From contig QIKC01000126.1 of NCBI GenBank assembly GCA_003232855.1, positions 1 through 5,485 on the forward strand: a stretch of DNA of 5,485 nt. Reading direction: 5' to 3'. Of the stretch, positions 1 through 5,371 are shown piece by piece. Below the pieces are notes generated by a model that was given only the letters and a program-made list of their open reading frames with translations, was not told the origin of the DNA and did no database searches. The stretch is from Verrucomicrobiales bacterium. GTDB taxonomy: Bacteria > Verrucomicrobiota > Verrucomicrobiia > Verrucomicrobiales > DEV007. How positions within the stretch are numbered: the stretch's first letter is position 1; each line of letters opens with the position of its first letter. The position numbers and the translations under genes are program-made.

Positions 1-1967
1 CCACGCCCGGCCGGCTCGCAATCGGCCAGCCCCTCCGACTGAAACGCCGTGGCGTAGTAATTGGCGAAATCGATGGCCTCGGACACCTCGGCGTCCGCCT
101 CGGCCAAGGCCTTCGCACCGTCTAACACTAGGCAACCGATGGTCTCGCCACGCTCGCGCGCCATCACCGCAGCGGCCTCGCGCAAAATTCTTCCGCGCTC
201 ATCGACCGGCTTCAGCCGCCATGTTTGGAAGGCGCGCCCGGCGACACGCAGCGCCTCGTTCACATCATTCAGCCCCGCCAAAGCGTGCCGGTAGGCGACA
301 TGCCCGGGTCGTGACGGGTCGCCGATTTCGGCACTGCCCTCCCCTTCCCGCCCGTCACCGTCGATCTGCAGTTTGACAAATTCTGGCTCGCTCTCCTGCC
401 AACGTTTCAGGATCGGCGCGATCCATTTCCGATTCGCCGACAGACTCCAATCGGTGTCGGCGACGTTCTTGAAAGGCGCGCGATAACGAGCCGCTTCGAC
501 CGATTCCGTCGCGCGGTCTTGCCGCCTTCTCGGCGTGACTTCGACCGTGCTCACGCTGGCGCAAGCATTGAGAAATCGCGATTTTTCCGTATTCCAACCG
601 GCGGATCCCGGTCTCATTCGGAACATGTGGCGTAAGAAATTTTCATCGGAAGTGTTCTCGTCTAAGCGCCGCACGAGGTAGGCGAGCGCCGAGAAGAACC
701 GATCCCGGCGCACCACCGGGGCGTAGATTAGCAAACCGGAGGCGACCTCGCCCACCACCGCCGCCTGGTGATTCGCCATGCCCTCCAGCATCTCAAACTC
801 GACGCGAGCAGCAGTGCCGTTCATCTCCGCCGCCAGCATCGCGTAGGCCACGTCGAACAGGTTATGGCTGGCGATGCCCAGCCGCACCACCTTCGCGTTT
901 TCCTCGCGACAGCCAAAGCCAACCATCTTTTTGTAGTTCGCATCGACGTCCACCTTTCGCGTGTAGGGCGCCGATGACCAACCGCTCTGTGCCGCCTCGA
1001 TCCGCTCCATGGCCAGGTTCGCCCCCTTGACGATGCGCAGCTTAATGCCGACGCCACCAGCCGCCACCCGCCGCGTCGCCCATGCACTGAGTCGCTCTTG
1101 CGCGCTCGCCGAATCCGGCAGGTAGGATTGCAAAACGATCCCCGCCTCCAATTGTGAAAATTCGGCTTCGTCTAACACTGCCATGAACGCGTCGAGCGTC
1201 AGGTGCAGATCCTGATAATCCTCCATGTCCAAGTTGACAAATTTCCTGCGCGCATGTCCCTGCGGATCGATGTAGGGCTGCTGCATAGCGGCGCGGAAAA
1301 TTACTCGCAGCCGCTGTATCACCTCGGCAAGGCTGGCGTCGTACGCGGCCATATCGATCTGGCTGTAAACCGCCGAAATTTTTACCGAAACACAATCGAC
1401 CTGCGGGTTGCGCAGACGTCCGATGACCGCATCCAGCCGCCGCGCCGCCTCCTCCTCGCCCAACACCGCCTCGCCCAATGGGTTCAAATTGACATCGACC
1501 CCCTGCTGCCGCCGCTTGTCCATGTAGGCGGCGAGCAGCAACGGCTCACCAGCCAAGATCACCGAACGACTCTCCGCGCGCATCTTGCGTGCCACCATCG
1601 GCATCACTAACCAAGGAGCGAAAAACGACACCGCGTTACCGAGCACCATCGCCCCCCTCTCCCACAGTGGCAGAAAATGCGGCACGCCGTGGTCACGGAT
1701 GAGGTGGCGGAAGCGAGCCCCCGTCTTGCGCGGAGCATGGCTGCGGAACACTTGGTCGGCGAGCTGCAAGGTCAACGCCTTGCCCCGCGGGTCATCCATC
1801 ATACGCGCCAGACGACGCCCTTGGCGGCGGTCGGCCCGCGTCATGCGCCGCCGCGACAGCTCCGAGAGCTCGGCCGCCAGCGCCACCGCATTCTCCCCCA
1901 AAGCTTCGGGGATCAGCGCTTTCCCGCGCACCGATCGCAGGCGTTCGTTGATGGATTCTAACGACAT
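1..1967 (-). CDS. putA: Bifunctional proline dehydrogenase / L-glutamate gamma-semialdehyde dehydrogenase (PutA), C-terminus cut by window edge
   Basis: PutA oxidises proline to P5C with FAD and then to glutamate with NAD. An uninterrupted frame of 655 codons runs from ATG at 1967-1965 off the left edge. Residues 1-140 are an N-terminal helical region with no ribbon-helix-helix DNA-binding domain, so this copy is probably not a self-repressor. The proline dehydrogenase barrel spans about 140-450: VSVKIS (K195), LRIVKGA (311-317), ASHNLFD, FEMLEGM, IYAPV (Y415) and YLVRRLDEN (430-438). By family alignment Y430, R433, R434 and E437 match the proline-binding residues of E. coli PutA. The linker motif DTDWSLSANR (504-513) and LVLDGAK...EAIDFANYYA open the aldehyde dehydrogenase domain; its catalytic Cys lies outside the window. 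The start has no clear Shine-Dalgarno but gives a natural N-terminus. The gene lies 102 nt downstream of the permease and may share its transcript. The family call is secure. Confidence 0.95.
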   Translation of the reverse strand, partial: MSLESINERLRSVRGKALIPEALGENAVALAAELSELSRRRMTRADRRQGRRLARMMDDPRGKALTLQLADQVFRSHAPRKTGARFRHLIRDHGVPHFLPLWERGAMVLGNAVSFFAPWLVMPMVARKMRAESRSVILAGEPLLLAAYMDKRRQQGVDVNLNPLGEAVLGEEEAARRLDAVIGRLRNPQVDCVSVKISAVYSQIDMAAYDASLAEVIQRLRVIFRAAMQQPYIDPQGHARRKFVNLDMEDYQDLHLTLDAFMAVLDEAEFSQLEAGIVLQSYLPDSASAQERLSAWATRRVAAGGVGIKLRIVKGANLAMERIEAAQSGWSSAPYTRKVDVDANYKKMVGFGCREENAKVVRLGIASHNLFDVAYAMLAAEMNGTAARVEFEMLEGMANHQAAVVGEVASGLLIYAPVVRRDRFFSALAYLVRRLDENTSDENFLRHMFRMRPGSAGWNTEKSRFLNACASVSTVEVTPRRRQDRATESVEAARYRAPFKNVADTDWSLSANRKWIAPILKRWQESEPEFVKLQIDGDGREGEGSAEIGDPSRPGHVAYRHALAGLNDVNEALRVAGRAFQTWRLKPVDERGRILREAAAVMARERGETIGCLVLDGAKALAEADAEVSEAIDFANYYATAFQSEGLADCEPAGR

Positions 1968-1983
1968 TGAGAGTTCGCGAGCA

Positions 1984-2007
1984 CCGGATTTGACTCGTCC
2001 TATCCGG
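1984..2007. promoter_or_regulatory. Short inverted repeat just upstream of putA
   Basis: CCGGAT at 1984-1989 and ATCCGG at 2002-2007 form a 6-bp inverted repeat with a 12-nt spacer. It begins 17 nt upstream of the putA ATG in the permease-putA gap. The position would suit an operator or a leader hairpin. However, 6-bp repeats are common in GC-rich DNA and no convincing -35/-10 pair was seen beside it, so this is only a candidate. Confidence 0.2.
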
Positions 2008-2069
2008 CACGCTGCCCCCCTACCTAAACTCTGCCCTCGAACTGCGCAATTCGCTTCGTGACGCCAGCC

Positions 2070-3236
2070 TCACTTTTTGTTCATGCGCCTGAACATCCAC
2101 AGCCCGATGCCGATGAAAACCACGTTCGGTAGCCACATCAGGTAGCGCGCGTGGCTGCTATCACGCATCGTGTCAGCGATGATGATGAAAAGGAAATAAA
2201 TCACCGCGATGATCAGGCTAAAAGCGAACCCGACCGAAGTCTCACGCCGTTGGGCAGTCACCCCCAAAGGAATTCCGATCAGCGCGAAGGTGAAGCAAGC
2301 CAGCGAGAACGAATAGCGCTTGTTAATCTCTGTATTCATCGTGTTTCTAAGGCCGCCATCCATCTCGCCGTGATCGGCGGCCAGCCGTTGGCGCAGCTCT
2401 GCGGTATCCATGGTGCTGGGTCGCACCTTCTCCGATTTGGCGCGCAACGCCCCCAGATCCATCGGCACGTAGGTCAGCCCGAACGAGAGCCCAGGCTCCA
2501 CCCGGTCGAGATCCCTCGGGTTATCGGCGCTCTTCCTCACGATCATCGCGTCCTCTAACACCAACAGCAACTGATCGGATTCGCTATCGTAATCGATCCT
2601 CGCCTTGTTGGCACGCAGGTATTTGATCGGGTGTTTGGACGCGTTGAGCTCGATGATCTCGACGCTCAACAACTCATCCCCGACCCGCTCTTCGGCATAG
2701 ATGGCGAAGCCGGGGAAACTGTCGATCACCCGATCCGGGACGAACAGCGCCATCGGGTCATCCACCACCATGTTATACATCGCCGCCTTCATCTCCGCCT
2801 GCGCGCGCGGGGCGATCGTGGTGTTGATCCACAGGCTCAGCATCACCAGCGCGGCGACGATGAGGAAAACCGGTCGGCAGATCCTCGTCATACTCATGCC
2901 CGCCATGCGCAAGGACACCAATTCGTTGTCGGCAGACAGGCGACCGAACACCAGCAGCACCGCAGTGAGGAACCCCCAGGGGATGGTAAAGATGAGAGAG
3001 AACGGCAGGATGTACGCCATGAACTTGAGCACCGCCCCAAGGGGCAAGTTCTTGTCCACCAACAGTTCGAACACCTCCTTAAAAAGGTTGCCGAAGACCA
3101 GCACCAGACTGAGCACGCCGACGCCGATCACCGTCGCCCACCAGACCTGCCTGCCGATGTAGCGGTCGATAATATGGATCCCAGCGATCAAGCCCCGACT
3201 AACGCGTCGCAAGCGCCCCCCGGCAAGCCCCAGCAA
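2070..3236 (-). CDS. LptF/LptG family lipopolysaccharide export permease
   Basis: This is an inner-membrane subunit of the LptB2FG transporter, which extracts lipopolysaccharide and passes it to the periplasmic Lpt bridge. The 388-residue length is usual for the family. Predicted membrane segments lie at about 31-50, 67-98, 119-140, 309-329, 334-356 and 366-385. A periplasmic beta-jellyroll-like region (about 141-305) sits between the third and fourth. Family signatures are RLSADNELVSLRMAGMS (99-115, the region contacting the ATPase), EINKRYSFSLACFTFALIG and RRETSVGFAFSL. I cannot separate LptF from LptG from sequence alone, so no symbol is given. No second permease or LptB gene is in the window. 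The start is uncertain: the frame is open from the stop at 3308-3306, with no in-frame ATG or GTG before IIDRYIGRQ. TTG at 3236, TTG at 3212 (preceded by a run of six G) and TTG at 3191 are the candidates. Confidence 0.92.
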   Translation of the reverse strand: MLGLAGGRLRRVSRGLIAGIHIIDRYIGRQVWWATVIGVGVLSLVLVFGNLFKEVFELLVDKNLPLGAVLKFMAYILPFSLIFTIPWGFLTAVLLVFGRLSADNELVSLRMAGMSMTRICRPVFLIVAALVMLSLWINTTIAPRAQAEMKAAMYNMVVDDPMALFVPDRVIDSFPGFAIYAEERVGDELLSVEIIELNASKHPIKYLRANKARIDYDSESDQLLLVLEDAMIVRKSADNPRDLDRVEPGLSFGLTYVPMDLGALRAKSEKVRPSTMDTAELRQRLAADHGEMDGGLRNTMNTEINKRYSFSLACFTFALIGIPLGVTAQRRETSVGFAFSLIIAVIYFLFIIIADTMRDSSHARYLMWLPNVVFIGIGLWMFRRMNKK

Positions 3237-3533
3237 GCATCTTACGGAAATTAATTTTAGCCGCCGCAGACTCCTGTCTCCCCGCGCTCCCCTCGAGTCG
3301 CTCGCTCAGGCCACCCGGCGCGCGGCAAACGCCAGTCCCAATTCGAAAATTTGTTCATTTGAACAAATTTTTCTTGTCCGAGCGCCCAAATTTGTCCATC
3401 ATCGGTAACGGATGGTAGAAAATCGACATTTTTATGCCCACACGAAGGAGGGCACGGACGACAAACCGTTCGTTGAAAATCGCCCGAAATTCTATACCTT
3501 ACCTGCGAGGACATCACTCCAATCCCCCACCTC
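3237..3533. other. Non-coding divergent region between the permease and the toxin-antitoxin module
   Basis: This stretch of 297 nt separates the leftward permease gene from the rightward antitoxin gene and must hold the promoters for both. It is GC-rich next to the permease and AT-rich around 3341-3400, where an inverted-repeat cluster lies. A 33-codon minus-strand frame (3358-3257, starting MNKFSNWDW) ends 21 nt before the permease TTG. It is arginine- and glycine-rich in its second half and I see no reason to call it a gene, though a leader peptide cannot be excluded. A possible -35 (TTGAAA, 3473-3478) with a TATACC-like -10 (3493-3498) precedes the antitoxin, but the 14-nt spacing is too short to be convincing. 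Confidence 0.5.
3346..3371. promoter_or_regulatory. Perfect 12-bp inverted repeat, candidate operator, with a third half-site at 3388-3398
   Basis: The arm AAAATTTGTTCA (3346-3357) is followed by a TT spacer and its exact reverse complement (3360-3371). A further copy of the half-site with one mismatch, AAATTTGTCCA, sits at 3388-3398. A near-contiguous palindrome with a repeated half-site in a divergent promoter region is the usual layout of a repressor-binding site. It lies about 110 nt upstream of the permease start and 163 nt upstream of the antitoxin ATG, so either gene could be its target. As RNA it could form a weak AT-rich hairpin, but there is no flanking GC stem as in a classical terminator. 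Confidence 0.5.
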
Positions 3534-3770
3534 ATGCACACCATCGCCAGCACTGACCTCAATCTCCCGCCTTCCCTTCTGGAATGCCTCGAGCAGGGCG
3601 AAACCCTCGTGGTCGAAAAAGATCACAAATTCCTCGCTTTCATCATACCAGCCCGCCCCGGCAAAAAATCGCGCCCCATCGGCCTTTGTGACGGGGAGTT
3701 CACGATTCCTGACGATTTTGACGATTCCATGCCCGAAATCGAAGCACTCATCTACGGAGACAACTCGTAG
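3534..3770 (+). CDS. Type II antitoxin, Phd/YefM-like, partner of the downstream PIN toxin
   Basis: This 78-residue acidic protein should neutralise the PIN ribonuclease encoded downstream and repress its own promoter. Residues 9-40 (LNLPPSLLECLEQGETLVVEKDHKF...) follow the Phd/YefM pattern: a helix, a GE turn, then a strand pair ending in an Ala/Pro-rich segment. The tail (50-75, GLCDGEFTIPDDFDDSMPE) matches the toxin-wrapping C-terminus typical of antitoxins paired with PIN toxins, commonly seen as GxAKGxFxVPDDFDxPLPE. ATG at 3534 fits the family length; it is preceded by a C-rich leader without a Shine-Dalgarno. Unlike normal modules, where the genes overlap or nearly touch, the toxin begins 237 nt later, beyond terminator-like structures. 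A longer overlapping frame on the same strand has no protein-like composition and was discarded. The family call rests on pattern recognition, helped by the neighbour. Confidence 0.82.
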   Translation: MHTIASTDLNLPPSLLECLEQGETLVVEKDHKFLAFIIPARPGKKSRPIGLCDGEFTIPDDFDDSMPEIEALIYGDNS

Positions 3771-3783
3771 TCAGAAAAAGCGA

Positions 3784-3839
3784 GGCTTCACCCGGAAAAA
3801 TACCGGGATGGAGCCCCATCTAGGCATCAAGCCTTTTTT
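3784..3839 (+). terminator. Stacked hairpins with U-run after the antitoxin gene
   Basis: Thirteen nt after the antitoxin stop, 3784-3795 pairs with 3803-3815: GGCT with AGCC, then T-G, C-G and A-T pairs, a bulged A3808, and CCCGG with CCGGG around the loop AAAAATA. A second small hairpin follows, AGGC (3822-3825) with GCCT (3831-3834), running straight into six T (3834-3839). AGGCTT at 3783-3788 can alternatively pair with AAGCCT at 3829-3834, so two mutually exclusive folds exist. This looks like an intrinsic terminator or attenuator lying between antitoxin and toxin. Confidence 0.55.
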
Positions 3840-3843
3840 AAGT

Positions 3844-3881
3844 GTTTCAATCCACGTCCGGTTAGGACGACCTGAGGAAAC
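3844..3881 (-). repeat. Solitary CRISPR-repeat-like unit between antitoxin and toxin
   Basis: On the plus strand this begins GTTTCAATCCACG (3844-3856), contains the stem CGTCC (3855-3859) and GGACG (3865-3869) around the loop GGTTA, and ends GGAAAC at 3881. On the minus strand it therefore reads GTCGTCC-TAACC-GGACG followed by TGGATTGAAAC. That is the layout of class 1 CRISPR repeats: a 5' GTCG, a small stem-loop and the conserved GTGGATTGAAAC handle. The core is 28 nt (3844-3871); counting the terminal GTTTC/GAAAC pair it is 38 nt. No second copy was found in the window, so this is not an array. It could be a relic repeat, a repeat-derived regulatory RNA or a chance likeness. Confidence 0.5.
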
Positions 3882-3909
3882 TAGCCGAACACCCCACCGT
3901 GTCAAAAAT

Positions 3910-3933
3910 CTTCACTTACAGGAGTAAGTGAAG
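3910..3933. repeat. Perfect 10-bp hairpin upstream of the toxin gene
   Basis: CTTCACTTAC (3910-3919), loop AGGA, then the exact complement GTAAGTGAAG (3924-3933). Flanking bases can extend the structure: AGCCGAA at 3883-3889 can pair with TTTGGCT at 3937-3943 using one G-T pair. It lies 75 nt before the toxin GTG. It has no U-run, so it is more likely an operator, an RNA structural element or part of an inserted element than a terminator. Confidence 0.45.
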
Positions 3934-4007
3934 GAATTTGGCTCAACGGCGATTTGCCATCTGTTGCCACCGAATAACGCCCCGATCTCTCAACTCAAGA
4001 AACAACA

Positions 4008-4391
4008 GTGAACCTGCTCTTAGACACATGCACCTTCCTAACTTTCGTCGGCGCAAGCAGGCACCTCTCCCCGCAAAGGCGTAAGGTCATCACCGACGAG
4101 AAGAACCGCGTATTCCTCAGTTCTGTCTCCGCCGCAGAGATCGCGATCAAACACTCCATCGGTAAACTTGAACTTCCTGAACCACCCGGAACATTCGTTC
4201 CCCGAGCTCGTATTTTACACCAGATCGACGAGTTGCCCCTCGACGAGCTAGCCGCCCTCCGTCTTTCCGATCTCCCCCTCATCCACCGCGATCCGTTTGA
4301 CCGCCTTCTCATCTGCCAAGCACTTGCCCATAATCTCACCCTCGTCACATCGGATTCAAAAATTCAACAGTACGAACTCTCATTCCTCTGA
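4008..4391 (+). CDS. vapC: Type II toxin, PIN-domain ribonuclease (VapC family)
   Basis: This is a 127-residue PIN-domain protein, the usual size for a VapC toxin. Such toxins are Mg-dependent endoribonucleases that cleave tRNA or rRNA when the antitoxin is lost. The four acidic active-site positions are visible: D6 in LLLDTCTF, E44 in SVSAAEIAIK, D98 in HRDPFDRLLICQA and D116 in LVTSDSKI. The LPLIHRDPFDRLL block is the signature of the PIN subgroup that pairs with Phd-like antitoxins, in agreement with the gene at 3534. Translation must start at GTG 4008, because LLLDT is the N-terminal strand of the fold and no ATG precedes it closely; no strong Shine-Dalgarno is seen. The gene appears intact, so a functional antitoxin should be needed. 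The 237-nt gap from the antitoxin gene is the odd point. Confidence 0.92.
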   Translation: MNLLLDTCTFLTFVGASRHLSPQRRKVITDEKNRVFLSSVSAAEIAIKHSIGKLELPEPPGTFVPRARILHQIDELPLDELAALRLSDLPLIHRDPFDRLLICQALAHNLTLVTSDSKIQQYELSFL

Positions 4392-4804
4392 ACCATACCT
4401 CAAAGAATCAAACTCCCCGCCCACGACGACTGTGCTTGCTTCAACCACCCAGAGATGAAAGTCGAGCGCGTCAGCTTGTGTCATCATCGACCCGCAGCTT
4501 TCAGATGCTCTCCGTCTCCACATCATTGGCAAGGGCGCTCCTGTTGCATGGAAACAGATTCAACAGCGGAGTGTGCGTATGTATCACTCGAAGATCCTAA
4601 AACTTGGCCTCGACTCACTCGGCGAGTATAACAACGATGCAATATATGCCCTTCCGAAATCATGGTTCTACGATCCTTATTTTTTGGGCTATATGGAGGG
4701 TGTTGTCAGTGATGATCGATCATTCAATCCCATCTGGGTTCATTGCATAGGGCAAAAAACTTAAATATCACTTCCCCCTCATCCGTCGCATCTAACACTT
4801 CCCC
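4392..4804. other. Gene-poor stretch with no confident coding gene
   Basis: Between the toxin stop and the zinc-ribbon gene there are 413 nt with no confidently assignable gene. The central part is more AT-rich and uses less GC-biased codons than the permease and putA genes. It holds only an orphan reading frame, described separately at 4455-4764. No terminator with a clear U-run, no mobile-element ends and no RNA gene were recognised here. Confidence 0.5.
4455..4764 (+). pseudogene. Orphan, probably frameshifted ORF of unknown function
   Basis: The frame ending at TAA 4762-4764 is open back to 4459 (about 101 codons) but has no standard start before GTG 4573, which would give only 63 residues. 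Its translation reads like genuine protein well upstream of that GTG (VIIDPQLSDALRLHIIGKG, then WKQIQQRS), and continues as KSWFYDPYFLGYMEGV. An ATG at 4455 in the neighbouring frame gives MKVERVSL; one base change near 4476-4482 would join it to the long frame as MKVERVSLVIIDPQ. I therefore read this as a small gene or gene fragment with a +1 frameshift. I do not recognise the family. The alternative is an intact 63-residue protein from GTG 4573. Confidence 0.35.
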
Positions 4805-5050
4805 ATGCACATCACACCCCGACTCACCGCCGCTGCTGAGCAGCGATGGTTACAGATTCCCGAGCAGTTTCGAGAGCGCATTCTCAGTAAGGTCTACTGC
4901 AGAAAGTGCCCAACACCCGTGCTGATCACTGAGGCCGAGGGAAAACTCGACGGCCATGGCGATATTATCCTCCACGGGCGTTGTGCCGACTGCGGCGGCC
5001 GGGTCTGCCGACTCATCGAGGCCGGTGAGGCCGGTGACATTCCAACCTAA
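4805..5050 (+). CDS. Small zinc-ribbon protein, function unknown
   Basis: This 81-residue protein carries two Cys pairs, C32-x2-C35 (YCRKC) and C60-x2-C63 (RCADC), 24 residues apart. That is the spacing of a zinc ribbon; a fifth Cys at 68 is extra. The N-terminal part (IPEQFRERILSKV) is a predicted helix leading into the first knuckle, and the hydrophobic stretch DIILHGRC forms a strand before the second. It ends in an acidic tail that contains a 9-nt tandem duplication (5018-5035, giving EAGEAG). I have the impression that similar small ribbon proteins occur as uncharacterised genes, but I cannot assign a role. It ends 9 nt before the Fic remnant on the same strand, so the two probably form one transcription unit. 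ATG 4805 follows a C-rich leader, as at the antitoxin gene. Confidence 0.75.
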   Translation: MHITPRLTAAAEQRWLQIPEQFRERILSKVYCRKCPTPVLITEAEGKLDGHGDIILHGRCADCGGRVCRLIEAGEAGDIPT

Positions 5051-5059
5051 TTTTGCCCC

Positions 5060-5371
5060 ATGCCCTACCACCCGCCACACACCATCACCCCGCTGATCCT
5101 CTCGCAGGTGGCGGAGATCTGTGGGCAAGTGGGGCGGCTGGATAACTCCTCGGGGTCGGATCAGGAGAACCGTATCCGCAGTATCCACAGCTCGCTGGCC
5201 ATCGAGGGCAACACCCTGAGCCTCGATCAGGTCTCCGCCATCATTTCATCCCTCAGGCACATCGGCTCCGAGCCCTCCTCCGGTTCAGACTTGCCTACCG
5301 ACCAAGTAACCGACCAAGTAAAAAAGCTCCTTCTGGCTTTGTCGCCGCGAGAAGAGGCCACAGTGGATTGA
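5060..5371 (+). pseudogene. Fic-family protein remnant: inhibitory helix kept, catalytic core deleted
   Basis: Fic proteins transfer AMP or other nucleotide-derived groups to target proteins through an HPFxxGNGR core. This 103-residue frame starts like a class II Fic protein: ENRIRSIHSSLAIEGNTLSL (36-55) contains the inhibitory-helix motif SxxxEG (S45 to G50). After QVSAIISSLRHIG the sequence jumps to LPTDQVTDQVKKLLLAL (78-94), which resembles the segment just before the C-terminal winged helix of these proteins. Everything between, including the whole Fic core, is missing; intact relatives are several hundred residues long. The frame then stops at TGA 5369-5371 without a winged helix. TDQV-TDQV is encoded by an exact 12-nt tandem repeat (5297-5320). 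I infer an internal deletion with a decayed 3' end, although a short inhibitor-only protein could still be expressed. ATG 5060 lies 9 nt after the zinc-ribbon stop. Confidence 0.75.
5297..5320 (+). repeat. 12-nt tandem repeat in the Fic remnant
   Basis: ACCGACCAAGTA occurs twice without a gap (5297-5308 and 5309-5320), encoding the repeated TDQV. In-frame TxQVTxQV repeats are also familiar in the C-terminal part of intact Fic proteins, so this is probably ancestral rather than a scar of the deletion. Confidence 0.7.

Noticed and set aside
768..2061. Several plus-strand frames of 69 to 158 codons opposite putA
   Set aside because: They are antisense readings of a continuous, strongly conserved PutA frame with no protein-like features of their own.
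2151..3254. Plus-strand frames of up to 207 codons opposite the permease gene
   Set aside because: They are His/Arg/Gln-rich antisense readings of a clear membrane-protein gene.
3257..3562. Minus-strand frame of 101 codons between permease and antitoxin, including the internal 33-codon MNKFSNWDW reading
   Set aside because: It overlaps the antitoxin start and the palindrome, its tail is Arg/Gly-rich low-complexity, and no family pattern is visible. It is kept only as a remote leader-peptide possibility.
3784..3881. A true CRISPR array
   Set aside because: Only one repeat-like unit is present. The second hairpin at 3784-3815 shares structure but not sequence, and no regular repeat-spacer periodicity exists.
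3412..3927. A 171-codon plus-strand frame overlapping the antitoxin gene
   Set aside because: It is rich in Ser, Thr and Pro as expected for an out-of-frame reading, shows no domain pattern, and overlaps the antitoxin frame, which has clear family signatures.
3954..3980. Possible toxin promoter using TTGCCA at 3954 or 3964
   Set aside because: No acceptable -10 box lies at 16-18 nt from either hexamer, so a promoter cannot be supported from sequence.
4850..5188. Minus-strand frame of 112 codons opposite the zinc-ribbon and Fic genes
   Set aside because: The plus-strand frames show CxxC pairs and a Fic inhibitory motif; the antisense reading shows nothing recognisable.
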